Assembly: GCF_023051145.1 (NCBI RefSeq)
Contig: NZ_JALKFS010000005.1
Span: 620,001-684,000 of the forward strand
DNA length: 64,000 nucleotides
Source of the DNA: Williamsia sp. DF01-3
GTDB taxonomy: Bacteria; Actinomycetota; Actinomycetes; Mycobacteriales; Mycobacteriaceae
Reading direction: 5' to 3'
Under the pieces are notes generated by a model. The model did not search any database. It saw nothing but the letters and a program-made list of their open reading frames with translations, and had not been told where the DNA came from. Shown one piece after another: positions 17,129-25,788 of this stretch. The position numbers and the translations under genes were made by a program. Within the stretch, counting starts at the first letter, position 1; each line of letters begins with the position of its first letter.

Positions 17129-17474
17129 GCAACGACGCATCGGGTATCGCTGGAATCTGCGGACGCAGATGGCGCAGCGCAACCTGTGGAAGAGCACCGA
17201 ACTGGTGCCGTTGTTGAGGGCTCGGGGCATCAACCTGTCCGAGAGTCAAGTCTACCGGCTGGTGACCGGCACACCAGAGCGGATCCCGGCACGCACGTTC
17301 GCCGCGCTCTGCGACATCCTCGACTGCGAACCCGGCGAGTTGTTCGAGCCGTTCGTGGAGATGCGGGCAGCGGCCACCGCCCAGGCGCCGAAGCGGCCGG
17401 AAGACCTGGGGGTGGCACCCGGCCAGCCGATCGCCCCCCGGGTGAGACTCGTCCGGGACGACAACGAGGACTGA
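17121..17474 (+). CDS. small Cro/C1-type HTH DNA-binding protein
   Basis: 117 aa. A XRE-type helix-turn-helix occupies about residues 20-75 (SESQVYRLVTGTPERIP ... TFAALCDILDCEPGELF), followed by a Pro/Ala-rich tail. Encoded between two recombinase-like genes with an 8-bp overlap upstream and a 9-bp gap downstream. This is a recurrent actinobacterial trio in which the middle protein may act as a directionality factor or repressor (inference). Confidence 0.82.
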   Translation: MAEQRRIGYRWNLRTQMAQRNLWKSTELVPLLRARGINLSESQVYRLVTGTPERIPARTFAALCDILDCEPGELFEPFVEMRAAATAQAPKRPEDLGVAPGQPIAPRVRLVRDDNED

Positions 17475-17483
17475 CCGATACCG

Positions 17484-18959
17484 ATGGCCAGGCCCCGCAA
17501 ACCCGACGACCCGGACCTACGTCGCGTGTGTCCGTGTGATCGCTGCGGCTTGGGCTACCCGCTGGTGGTCACCTGGGGCCCGGAGGATCAGATCTGCGGC
17601 TACTGCTACCAGCAGGCCAAACGCACCCGCGGCACCTGCGACTGCGGCCACATCGGCGTCTTACCGGGCCGAGTAGATGGGCGCCCGGCCTGCCGGGCGT
17701 GCGCCCAGATCACCCTCAACATCGATTGCGTGCGCTGCGGCGCCGAGGACGAGATCTACCGCGCCGGCCTGTGCTGGCCATGCGCACTGAGCGAGACCGT
17801 CGACGGACTGCTGACCAACCCGGACACCGGCACCATCGCCGAGAGGCTTATCCCCCTGGCTGAGGCGTTGAAATCGATGAAACGCGCCAACAGTGGACTG
17901 ACCTGGATCCGCCAGCGGCACGTGACCGACTTCCTGAAACAGTTGGCCACCCTCCCGGAGCTCACGCACGAGGCGATCGATGCACTTCCACGCTCGCGCA
18001 CCCGCGACTACGTGCGCGGGCTCCTAGTCGAGCACGGTGGCCTGCCCCGACGTGATGAGCTGCTTGTCCGCTACCAAGCCTGGGCGGACACAGCACTGGA
18101 GAGGCTGACCGAGGACACCAACCGGGCCGTCATTGACCGCTATATCCGCTGGCACCATCTACGGCGCATGAACAAGATGGACCCCGTCCCCCACGGCACC
18201 TTCCTGCGCAGCAAGCAGACCGTCACCGTCGCGATCAACTTCCTCAACTGGCTCGGCGAGCGCGACATCGCGCTCGCCGACGTCGGCCAGGGCGAGGTTG
18301 ACGCCTGGATCGCCGGCGGGCCGACCACGCGACTGCTCGTCGATCGGTTCCTCGGCTGGGCCATGGACACCAAGAACGCCCCACAAGGGCTCACCGTGCC
18401 CCGCCATCGCCGCGGTAACAGCACCACACTCAGCGCCACCGACCAGGCCGCCGCCCTGGACCGAATAGTGGACGGCGACACCCTGACCGCACGAGACAAG
18501 GCCGCGGCGATTCTAGTCCTTGTCTTCGGCCAACAGATCCAAGATATTGCCGCGCTGAACTGGGACGACATCACCGTGACCGAGGACCTGGCGACCATTA
18601 CGCTCGGCAGCGGCCCGATCGTGTTGCCCGCCCCGCTCGACGGGCCGTGGCGTGAACTCCTGGCTAACCCTGGCCACGATCAGACCGCCGCTCACCCGAG
18701 AAGCAACTGGGTCTTCAGAGGGCATTCCCCCGGCATGCACATCGATCCGATGCACCTACGCCTCCGGCTACGAGACCACCTCGTCAGCGCCCGCGCCGCC
18801 CGACTCGGCACACTGCATGAACTCAGCAAGACCGCCCCGGCCGCCATCATCGCCGATGTCCTGGGCTATCACCCATCGACCATTGAGCGCCACGCTGTTG
18901 ACGCGGCAGGTACGTACGCCGAATACATCGCCGCCGTACGCGAGTACGGCCAGAGGTGA
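17484..18959 (+). CDS. zinc-ribbon tyrosine-recombinase-like protein, catalytic residues lost
   Basis: 491 aa. The first 100 residues carry several Cys pairs (CPCDRCG, CGYCYQQ, CDCGH, CRAC, CVRCG, CWPC), suggesting two or more zinc ribbons. The rest resembles a phage-integrase fold, but the expected active-site residues look substituted: GQQIQDIA where Arg is usual, HELSK where HxxR is usual. A GYH and a C-terminal Tyr (TYAEYI) remain. It may be a structural or DNA-targeting partner of the intact recombinase at 15992. Last gene of the module; the repeat structure at 18964-19058 starts 5 bp after its stop. Confidence 0.75.
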   Translation: MARPRKPDDPDLRRVCPCDRCGLGYPLVVTWGPEDQICGYCYQQAKRTRGTCDCGHIGVLPGRVDGRPACRACAQITLNIDCVRCGAEDEIYRAGLCWPCALSETVDGLLTNPDTGTIAERLIPLAEALKSMKRANSGLTWIRQRHVTDFLKQLATLPELTHEAIDALPRSRTRDYVRGLLVEHGGLPRRDELLVRYQAWADTALERLTEDTNRAVIDRYIRWHHLRRMNKMDPVPHGTFLRSKQTVTVAINFLNWLGERDIALADVGQGEVDAWIAGGPTTRLLVDRFLGWAMDTKNAPQGLTVPRHRRGNSTTLSATDQAAALDRIVDGDTLTARDKAAAILVLVFGQQIQDIAALNWDDITVTEDLATITLGSGPIVLPAPLDGPWRELLANPGHDQTAAHPRSNWVFRGHSPGMHIDPMHLRLRLRDHLVSARAARLGTLHELSKTAPAAIIADVLGYHPSTIERHAVDAAGTYAEYIAAVREYGQR

Positions 18960-18963
18960 TTCT

Positions 18964-19058
18964 GCGGCGAATTACCGAGCCATCGGTAACAGGGGAAATA
19001 GGTAACAGGGAACAAGTACTGTTACCGGCGTGGAGAGGGCCACAGAGTAATTCGCCGC
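18964..19058. repeat. nested inverted and direct repeats, candidate attachment/recombination site
   Basis: A perfect 12-bp inverted repeat, GCGGCGAATTAC (18964-18975) and GTAATTCGCCGC (19047-19058), encloses two direct copies of GGTAACAGGG (18985-18994 and 19001-19010) and an inverted CTGTTACC (19019-19026). It begins right after the recombinase module. Paired outer arms with internal repeated binding motifs are what an attP or element end looks like. The matching partner at the other end was not found by eye. The flanking gap 18960-19181 has no gene. Confidence 0.5.
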
Positions 19059-19181
19059 TCGAGACACCGCGATCAGATCGCCTACTCCCGACTTACGAAC
19101 ACCCGCTCCTGCCAGCATGCCGTTGTTGTTCACACCATCTCGTCACCAGTGACGAAACGCAACTCGGATCTGCGGGCGCCG

Positions 19182-20172
19182 TTACCGCGACTCTGACGTG
19201 TCGCTCGCCGAGCTTGGGGCGCGTTCGCCCGATGACATCTGCCGCCACGCTCGGGGCGACAGGCCGTACATCGCCCTGAATCGCTTGCTGAAGTATGAGC
19301 TGTTGGTGAAACCACACCGCCGTGCAATGGTGGCAATGGGCAGATCACGCGTCTCAAAGCGCGACAACTCTTCGCGGGCTCGCTCCAGGCGTTCGGAGAT
19401 TATCCATTGCTCAAGGCTGACGTCGGCTGTCGCGCAGACCCGGTAAAGCTGTCGTGGCGAGATGTCGTGGGCGTCAGCGATGACGTCAGCGTTGAGTGTG
19501 CTGTCGGCGAGGTGCTGTTTGACGAAGGCCCGAATTCGGGGCATCAGCAACTCATTTAGAGCATCTCGCGCGTAGTCGGTGTCATATGCCGAGACCAGGA
19601 GGGTGCGGGTGAGTTCGATGCTGGTTTCGCCCAGCACGGGTGCGGCTGGGCTGGTGGTTAGCGCGTCGGCTCTTGCTGTCATCTCCGACAGGTGAGTGGT
19701 GATCATGTCGTATAGGGGGCTGGCTCGTAGTCGCGACGCAGCGCTACGGATCATCTCGTGTCGAAGACCGAGCGAGTCGACCGGGACGTGCAGACATTGT
19801 GACGCGCCGCCACCCTCAAGTTCGTAGGTGTACGCGGAATTGAGGTCCATCACCATTAGTTCGTTGGGCAATACTTTGACTTGGGTCCCGAACTGCTCTT
19901 GTTTGCCAATGCACTTTTCGTGCATCGCGATCGCGAGCATGTCCCCTGGACCGGTGTCGATTTGACGGGGGGTCCGGATGAGCCGGAAACCGGTCATCTC
20001 CGCGCGGAAAAATTCTTGCGTCACCGAATTGCCACACCTGCATTCGCGACTCAACGCGAGCAGCGTCTTCCAACTCGACCGTCGATGGCACTGACTGCTC
20101 CTGCATCGCAACGCAGGTTGCCTCAACTTTGTCGGCGGGCGTAAGGCCCTCCGTACTGAAAACGACTACCAC
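19182..20172 (-). pseudogene. AraC-family regulator, frameshifted near the N-terminus
   Basis: From ATG 20172 the protein starts MVVVFSTEGLTPADKVE and runs to about residue 54 (WQFGDARIF), then shifts frame at a run of five A/T bases (20008-20012). Removing one base continues with RAEMTGFRLIRTPRQ to a normal end at 19182, total 329 aa. The N-terminal region is an AraC-binding-like (cupin) domain; the C-terminal AraC HTH has SPRQLYRVCATADVS and GFTNSSYFSKRFRAMYG. It is homologous along its length to the intact regulator at 24672-25616. An internal start could give a protein with an intact HTH. Confidence 0.75.
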
Positions 20173-20457
20173 TTCTAACCTTCATTTGAGCGCGAGATTG
20201 TGAACTTGTCGATGTTCCATGTGACCCGCCCAAGTCAGGCCGGTCTCACGGGCTGAGGGCGCGAGTCACACCTCTATCGGCAGGCCGGGTGAACGTATCG
20301 CCGCCGGTCCTTGACATTGCCCATGTAACTGTAAGACAGGTGCCCCTGCGGGTGTGGTGGCATTGGCACCCACGGAACACTTTCGTGCGCTCCCAGTCAG
20401 ACGGCGATCCTGGACCGTTGCCGACCTCCCGTACCGCATGACGCGCCTGCGCAGCGG

Positions 20458-21306
20458 TCACCTGCTGGTTGCCTGCGCGGCGGTGACGACGATGTCGGTG
20501 ACTTCGGTGGGCCGGGATACCAGCGATGCGTGTGAGGCGTTGGTTTCGGTGGTGCGGCCGGGGGCTGCGCGTGAGGACATGAAGCGTTGCGAGGCCGGCG
20601 GGATTACGCGATCGTGCTGAGACAGTAGGTACCAGCTGGGTACGGTGCGCCATGACGGGGCGCCGGAGGGTTCGAGGTTGGCCACGAGTGCGGCAGACTT
20701 CTGGTGGGCGAACATATCGGCGGCGTCAGCGCTGCTGACGTCCTGGGCGAACACGTCGTGGAAGTAGGGCTGGCCGATGTAGCCGTCGATGTTTTTGCCG
20801 CCGATTCCGGTGGGATCGTCTACGACTTTGAGCTGCAACGCTGGTGGCAGGATTCGGCTGCCGGGGAAGGTCAGGGGGTTGAGTAGTCCTTGCACGAACT
20901 CGCCCTGTTCGGGTGCGAATGCTGCGATGTACACGTTGGCGACGACGTCGGGGTCGTGGGTGTTGGTGATGACGGCTCCACCGTAGGAGTGTCCGACGAG
21001 GACGATCGGTCCGGGGATCGCCGCGAGCTGTCGTTTGAGTTGGGTCGAATCGTGCCGCGGGCCACGCAGTGGGTTGTCGAAGGTCTGCACGGGATAGCCT
21101 CGCGCTGTCAGGTTTGCGGCAACATCGCGCCATCCTGATGAGTCGGCGAAAGCTCCGTGAACCAGGACAATCGTCGGCTTAGCTACCCCGGACGCTGTCG
21201 CCGGTATCGCCGTGAGAACCATTGTCGCAAGTACGAGTAGAAGTGCCGCAGCGAAGCGGCGAATGACCATGATGCAGGTACGGCCGGTGGCCGGTGTAGG
21301 AGGCAT
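20458..21306 (-). CDS. secreted alpha/beta hydrolase
   Basis: About 282 aa from ATG 21306 (AAAGGGA upstream); ATG 21270 is an alternative. A signal peptide is evident (VIRRFAAALLLVLATMVLTAIPATASG). The alpha/beta-hydrolase core follows: oxyanion HGAF, nucleophile elbow GHSYGG, an acid in SQHDRVI and His in NASHASL. It belongs to the short secreted hydrolases similar to salicylate or aryl esterases; substrate unknown. It diverges from the glutamine amidotransferase at 21499. The 285-bp gap 20173-20457 after it has no gene. Confidence 0.82.
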   Translation of the reverse strand: MPPTPATGRTCIMVIRRFAAALLLVLATMVLTAIPATASGVAKPTIVLVHGAFADSSGWRDVAANLTARGYPVQTFDNPLRGPRHDSTQLKRQLAAIPGPIVLVGHSYGGAVITNTHDPDVVANVYIAAFAPEQGEFVQGLLNPLTFPGSRILPPALQLKVVDDPTGIGGKNIDGYIGQPYFHDVFAQDVSSADAADMFAHQKSAALVANLEPSGAPSWRTVPSWYLLSQHDRVIPPASQRFMSSRAAPGRTTETNASHASLVSRPTEVTDIVVTAAQATSR

Positions 21307-21498
21307 AGCAGGAGTCCCTTTCGGTCTGATGCCCAGGACCTTACGAGGCACTCACCGATCTGAACTGCTTCTGCGCGCACAGTTTTGTGCTGTTGACGTC
21401 GTGGGTCGCCGGGGTCAGGCCGCTTACCGATGTTCTACGGCGGCTTTGTCACACTAACCAACCGACGGAGTGCGCCCGGAATCGACGAATGGACCTTC

Positions 21499-22200
21499 AT
21501 GAAAGCCACCGCAATTGCTATCCGTCACGTGCCGTTTGAGGATCTTGGTGTGCTTGGGCCGGTACTGACGAGCCGTGGATACCGGATCGAGTATCTCGAT
21601 GCGGGTGTTGATGACCTTCGTCCCATCATCGACGCCGACCTCGTGGTGGTCCTCGGCGGACCCGTCGGGGTGTATGACACTGCCCGATACCCGTTCCTTC
21701 GCGAGGAGCTACGGTGCATCGAGCTGCGCCTGGCCAAACTCGCTCCCACCCTCGGGATATGCCTGGGCGCTCAGCTGATCGCGGCAGCATTGGGGGCCGC
21801 CGTTCACCCGACAGGTGGAGTCGAAATTGGCTACGGACCAATATCTTTGACGAGCACCGGGCAGGACAGTCCTCTGCGCGCCTTGGGCGATGTCCCCGTG
21901 CTGCATTGGCACGGTGACCAGTTCGATATACCGGACGGCGCCGACGATCTCGCCTACTCACGCAACTTCACCCACCAAGCGTTCGCGGTCGACCACCATG
22001 TGCTGGGTCTGCAGTTTCACCTGGAGGCAGACCACACGCACATCGAACGCTGGCTGATCGGCCACGCCCACGAACTGACCTCCCATCAGGTCGACCCGGC
22101 CGCTCTGCGCGCTGACGCGCAGCAGTTCGGCCCCCAACTGGCACAGCGGGCCTCGCAGGTGTTCGCCGACTGGATCGACGCGTCCAACACGGTCCATTGA
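21499..22200 (+). CDS. class I glutamine amidotransferase (GMP-synthase-like)
   Basis: 233 aa from ATG 21499. It has the catalytic triad of class I GATases: nucleophile Cys in LGICLGAQL and His-Glu in LQFHLEAD, plus the oxyanion GGPVGVYD. Stand-alone proteins of this type transfer ammonia from glutamine to unknown acceptors or hydrolyse gamma-glutamyl compounds. Followed by a clear terminator at 22212. Confidence 0.85.
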   Translation: MKATAIAIRHVPFEDLGVLGPVLTSRGYRIEYLDAGVDDLRPIIDADLVVVLGGPVGVYDTARYPFLREELRCIELRLAKLAPTLGICLGAQLIAAALGAAVHPTGGVEIGYGPISLTSTGQDSPLRALGDVPVLHWHGDQFDIPDGADDLAYSRNFTHQAFAVDHHVLGLQFHLEADHTHIERWLIGHAHELTSHQVDPAALRADAQQFGPQLAQRASQVFADWIDASNTVH

Positions 22201-22211
22201 CCCAGTCTCAG

Positions 22212-22236
22212 ACCCCGGATCGCCGGGGTTGTTGTG
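22212..22236 (+). terminator. intrinsic terminator after the amidotransferase
   Basis: Perfect 7-bp stem ACCCCGG/CCGGGGT with loop ATCG (22212-22229), followed by the T-rich TGTTGTGT, 12 bp after the stop codon at 22200. Confidence 0.65.
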
Positions 22237-22392
22237 TGCAAGGGGGTTTGGGTTGGGGTGCCCGCGCTGACAGAGAACACAAGCGTGCACAAACAGACAG
22301 ATCGGTAGGCGCGAGAAGACTTACGTTGTCTGTCATCAGAGGGCTTCGGTCACTTTGAGCAACAGCAATCACTCTTGCAAAAGGACGACATC

Positions 22393-22849
22393 ATGCCGAT
22401 GTTCTGCACGCTGGATGGCACCGACATTTACTACAAGGACTGGGGCGCTGGGCGTCCGGTCATCCTCAGCCACGGGTGGCCTCTGAACTCAGACAGTTGG
22501 GAAGCCCAGCAGCTGTTTCCACCGGGACACCGCCGGGGTTGTCCTCGGCGAGTGCCGTGGCGGCTCGCGGAGAACGCGGCGATACTCTCGTAGGCGTTGC
22601 GGGCTCCGGCTTGCAGACCCTGGCGCCAGAACGCATCTCGCATCCCTTGCAGATAGTGCTGGTCTCAGCGGTACCCCCGTTCATGATCAGGTGGTCCCCT
22701 TCGAGGTCGGTGGCAAAGCGTCCGCCGCCCGGATCAAGAACGCCGAACTCAAGGTGTATTCCGGTGCCCCACACGGGATTACTGACACTCACAAAGACGA
22801 CCTCAACAACGACCTACTGACATTCCTCAGCACCTACACCGCCGCCTGA
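22393..22849 (+). pseudogene. chloroperoxidase-like alpha/beta hydrolase, deleted and internally rearranged
   Basis: The N-terminus is intact in frame from ATG 22393 (AAGGA upstream): [18 protein letters not shown] ... [11 protein letters not shown]. The C-terminus is also recognisable ([10 protein letters not shown] ... [15 protein letters not shown] ..., stop 22847-22849). Between them two family segments lie on the opposite strand: [10 protein letters not shown] (about 22519-22550) and [25 protein letters not shown] (about 22570-22650). They are followed by [10 protein letters not shown] back on the plus strand. In normal relatives the order is [21 protein letters not shown]. The catalytic Ser region is missing. 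No functional product is possible. Confidence 0.75.
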
Positions 22850-22870
22850 GCGGCGAGAACAGAGTACGCC

Positions 22871-23718
22871 ATGACACGCTCGACCACCCCTGACACGATC
22901 GTCCTCATCCACGGGCTCTGGGTCACCCCACGCAGCTGGGAACACTGGGTCACCCACTACCAAAACAAGGGGTATCGCGTCATCACACCGGCCTACCCCG
23001 GCTTCGAGATCGAAGTGGAAGCGCTGCGCCAGAACCCGGACGTCATCGCCAAACTCACCGTCCCCGAGACCGTCAACCATCTCGCCGGCATCATCGAGAA
23101 CCTGCCGGTGCCGCCCATCATCATGGGCCACTCCTTCGGGGGGATCATGACCCAACTGCTCGTCGACCGCGGCCTCGGAGCAGCCGCGGTGGTCATCGAC
23201 TCCGCACCCACAGAAGGAGTCCGAGCCCAACCCCCTCTCAGGCCAAAGCCTTGCTGCCCATCCTCAAGCGATTGTCCAACCGCCACAAGGCCGCTGGCTT
23301 CACAGCCAAACAGTTCCACTACGCGTTCACCAACACCCTCGACGACGCCAGTGCCCAGGCCGCCTACGACCGCTACGCCATCGCCGCACCCGGGTCCTGG
23401 GTGTGGAAGTACGGCGTCTTCGCGAACTGGACCCCCGGCCATCAGGAAACCTGGGTGAACTACAAACGCGACGAACGAGCCCCGTTGCTGTTCATCGCCG
23501 GCGGCGCCGACCACATCATGCCGCCCGCGGTCAACCAGTCGAACGCACGCAAATACCGCAAATCGGCCGCCGTCACCGACTACTACGAGTTCCCCGGTAG
23601 ATCACACTGGACGTGCGCTGAACCCGGCTGGGAAGCAGTAGCCGACTACGCCCTGGACTGGGCAGTCGCACGCACCTCGGACCGCACTCCCACTGCGCTT
23701 CCCCACCAACCGAACTGA
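22871..23718 (+). pseudogene. alpha/beta hydrolase with one frameshift
   Basis: From ATG 22871 the first half carries HGLWVTPRSWEHW and the nucleophile elbow GHSFGG. The frame shifts at a C5 run (23231-23235), and the second half continues in another frame (SQAKALLPILKRLS ... to stop 23718) with Asp in GGADHIMP and His in GRSHW. Adding one base yields exactly 282 aa. It may be a homopolymer error or a real frameshift. It follows the rearranged hydrolase by 21 bp, and the two are probably members of one former operon. The gap 23719-23918 has no gene. Confidence 0.75.
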
Positions 23719-23918
23719 CACCCACCAGAAACAACCTGCGCACATTGGATACGCGGCACATCCGGCACGCTGCACCCGCCGAGTATCGGCCGCCCGCGAG
23801 GACCATGGCTCCGTGCCACCCCCGGCGGCCGGTACTCGACCAACGATGACGACCCCCCAGCCCCGCCTCACACTCAACAGCCCACTGACCGCATCTAGCT
23901 CACAAGCAAGGACTTGTC

Positions 23919-24509
23919 ATGACCGCTAACACGTCAATTCCCGGATACACCTTCGACGACCCAGCACTGGCCCCGTCGCCGGTGACCATCTCCGAACTCG
24001 ATGCGCTCCTGGACAGCGTGCTGTTTGGTCCCGATGACCAAGCAGCGCTACGTACTGCCGGCGAGGTGCTGACAGGACAGATCGAAGATGTGCTGGACGT
24101 CTGGTACGGCTTCGTCGGAGCCCACCCCCACCTCATCGCCTACTTCTCCACCCCTGCAGGCGACCCCATCCCCGAGTACCTGGCCAGAGTCCGCGCACGC
24201 TTCGGTCAGTGGATCCTGGACACCTGCTACCGCCCCCTCGACGCCAACTGGCTCGCCTACCAGCACGAAATCGCGCTGCGCCACACCAACATCAAGAAGA
24301 ACCGCACCGACTCCGCCGACTCGGTCCCCGCGATCCCGCTGCGCTACTTGATTGCCTTCATCTACCCCATCACAGCCACCATGCGGCCATTCCTCGCGGC
24401 CGGCGGCCACAACGACTCCGAAGTGGACGCGATGCACCAAGCCTGGTTCAAAGCAGTCACCCTGCAAATCGCACTGTGGTCACAGCCCTACGCCGACACC
24501 GCCTGGTAA
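23919..24509 (+). CDS. protoglobin-family heme protein
   Basis: 196 aa, the normal length for single-domain protoglobins. Recognisable segments are IPGYTFDDP at the N-terminus, VLFGPDDQAALRTAGEVL, DVWYGFVGAHPHL, and the helix with the probable proximal His (YQHEIALRHTN). Such proteins bind O2, CO or NO through heme; a role in gas sensing or reactive nitrogen detoxification is inferred from the family. AAGGA-like site before ATG 23919. Next to AraC regulators that may control it. Confidence 0.8.
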   Translation: MTANTSIPGYTFDDPALAPSPVTISELDALLDSVLFGPDDQAALRTAGEVLTGQIEDVLDVWYGFVGAHPHLIAYFSTPAGDPIPEYLARVRARFGQWILDTCYRPLDANWLAYQHEIALRHTNIKKNRTDSADSVPAIPLRYLIAFIYPITATMRPFLAAGGHNDSEVDAMHQAWFKAVTLQIALWSQPYADTAW

Positions 24510-24671
24510 CCCCTCGCCCGGCGGCCGCGACGCTACGCCCCGCCGTGCGAGGGCGGCATCTAGCTGATTGACAAGTGCACAGTCCTGTACTCACAACGCA
24601 CACCCACCGCCATGGTCCTCAACGCGACGTATTTTGTCTGCATCACCCCGGCGTACGGTAAGGAGTCCGAC

Positions 24672-25616
24672 ATGGCCGTCGTCTTCGACAGCTCCACCTA
24701 CCTGCACGCGAACAAGATAGACGCCGCCCGCACCACCTTCGACGAACTCTCAGCCCCAGCCACGGTCGAGTTCGACCCCGGCCGGAACATATCCGCAGTC
24801 ATGGAATCGTGGGACTTCGGCCATGCCAACATGTTCCGAGCCTCCATGACCGCAAATCGGATGACGCGCACCCGTGAGAACATTGCTCGAGGCCCCGCCG
24901 GTGTCGTGGCCCTGGCTGTCCATGAATACGGGACCGGTCGATTCGAACAGCATGGTCGACAGCAGTTCGTCCACCCGGGCGACTTGATGATCGTTGACCT
25001 CGATTCCCCGTACGTTCTCGATTGGCCTACTCGAGGTCGTTCCCGGGCGATCCATGTCCCGTACGACCTCATCGGTATCACCCGCGAGGATTTCGCTCAC
25101 GTCGCCCGCTACCTCGAGTCCAACCCGCTCTACGACATCACGAGGCGCCACATCATCGAACTGAACATCAACCGTGACCACGAGATCTCCGACAACTCGA
25201 GCCACGAGCTGGGTGAAGCCACCGTCTCCCTGACCCGCGCGCTCGTCACCGCCGGACTCATCGACCAACCCCAAGCGCAAGATCCCTATGCCGCGCTCAT
25301 TCCCCGCATCCAGGCCCACATTCGCGACCGGCTACATGACCCCAGCCTTACCGAAGATTTGCTCGCCGACCACTACGGATTCACGACGCACGAGCTCAAG
25401 AAACGGGCCTGCGAGCAAGGCTTCGATATCGACCAATGGATTCTTGCCGAACGCCTGACGGCGGTCCGCGCAGAACTACTGGAGTCCACACAGCCCCCCG
25501 ATGCACGCATCGCCCGGAGGTGGGGCTTCGCCGATAAACAACACCTTGAGCATGCGTTCGCAAACACCTACGGTATGAGCATCCAGCAGTGGTGGGAGAT
25601 CCGCGATGAAGACTGA
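24672..25616 (+). CDS. AraC-family transcriptional regulator
   Basis: 314 aa from ATG 24672 (AAGGAG 10 nt upstream). An N-terminal AraC-binding-like domain (VMESWDFGHANMF ... HPGDLMIVDLDSPY) is followed by a C-terminal HTH of two helix-turn-helix units (LLADHYGFTTHELKKRA; IARRWGFADKQHLEHAF). It is closely similar in layout to the frameshifted regulator at 19182-20172, suggesting duplication within the cluster. Likely target: neighbouring hydrolase or protoglobin genes. Confidence 0.85.
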   Translation: MAVVFDSSTYLHANKIDAARTTFDELSAPATVEFDPGRNISAVMESWDFGHANMFRASMTANRMTRTRENIARGPAGVVALAVHEYGTGRFEQHGRQQFVHPGDLMIVDLDSPYVLDWPTRGRSRAIHVPYDLIGITREDFAHVARYLESNPLYDITRRHIIELNINRDHEISDNSSHELGEATVSLTRALVTAGLIDQPQAQDPYAALIPRIQAHIRDRLHDPSLTEDLLADHYGFTTHELKKRACEQGFDIDQWILAERLTAVRAELLESTQPPDARIARRWGFADKQHLEHAFANTYGMSIQQWWEIRDED

Positions 25617-25699
25617 CCCAATAGATGCCACCCCCGAACCGGGTACACGCGCGACCAAACCCCGGCAACTGTGTAGCCGGCGGTGAACCCTTATGGTGA

Positions 25700-25779
25700 T
25701 CATCTACCAGCTGCCCGGCGCTTCCGCACCACGTACGGCCTGAGCCCCCGAGCCTGGCGCGACCTTGCGACAACGTAAA
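25700..25779 (+). pseudogene. C-terminal remnant of an AraC regulator
   Basis: Just before the next AraC gene, a short frame reads RFRTTYGLSPRAWRDLATT-stop (TAA 25777-25779), the hallmark end of an AraC HTH domain. Nothing upstream encodes the rest, so this is the tail of a deleted third copy. Confidence 0.6.
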
Positions 25780-25788
25780 CACCACCCC

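Noticed and set aside
18964-19058. Reading the GGTAACAGGG repeats as a CRISPR array
   Set aside because: Only two direct copies of 10 bp with a 6-bp gap and no cas genes; fits a recombinase or regulator site better.
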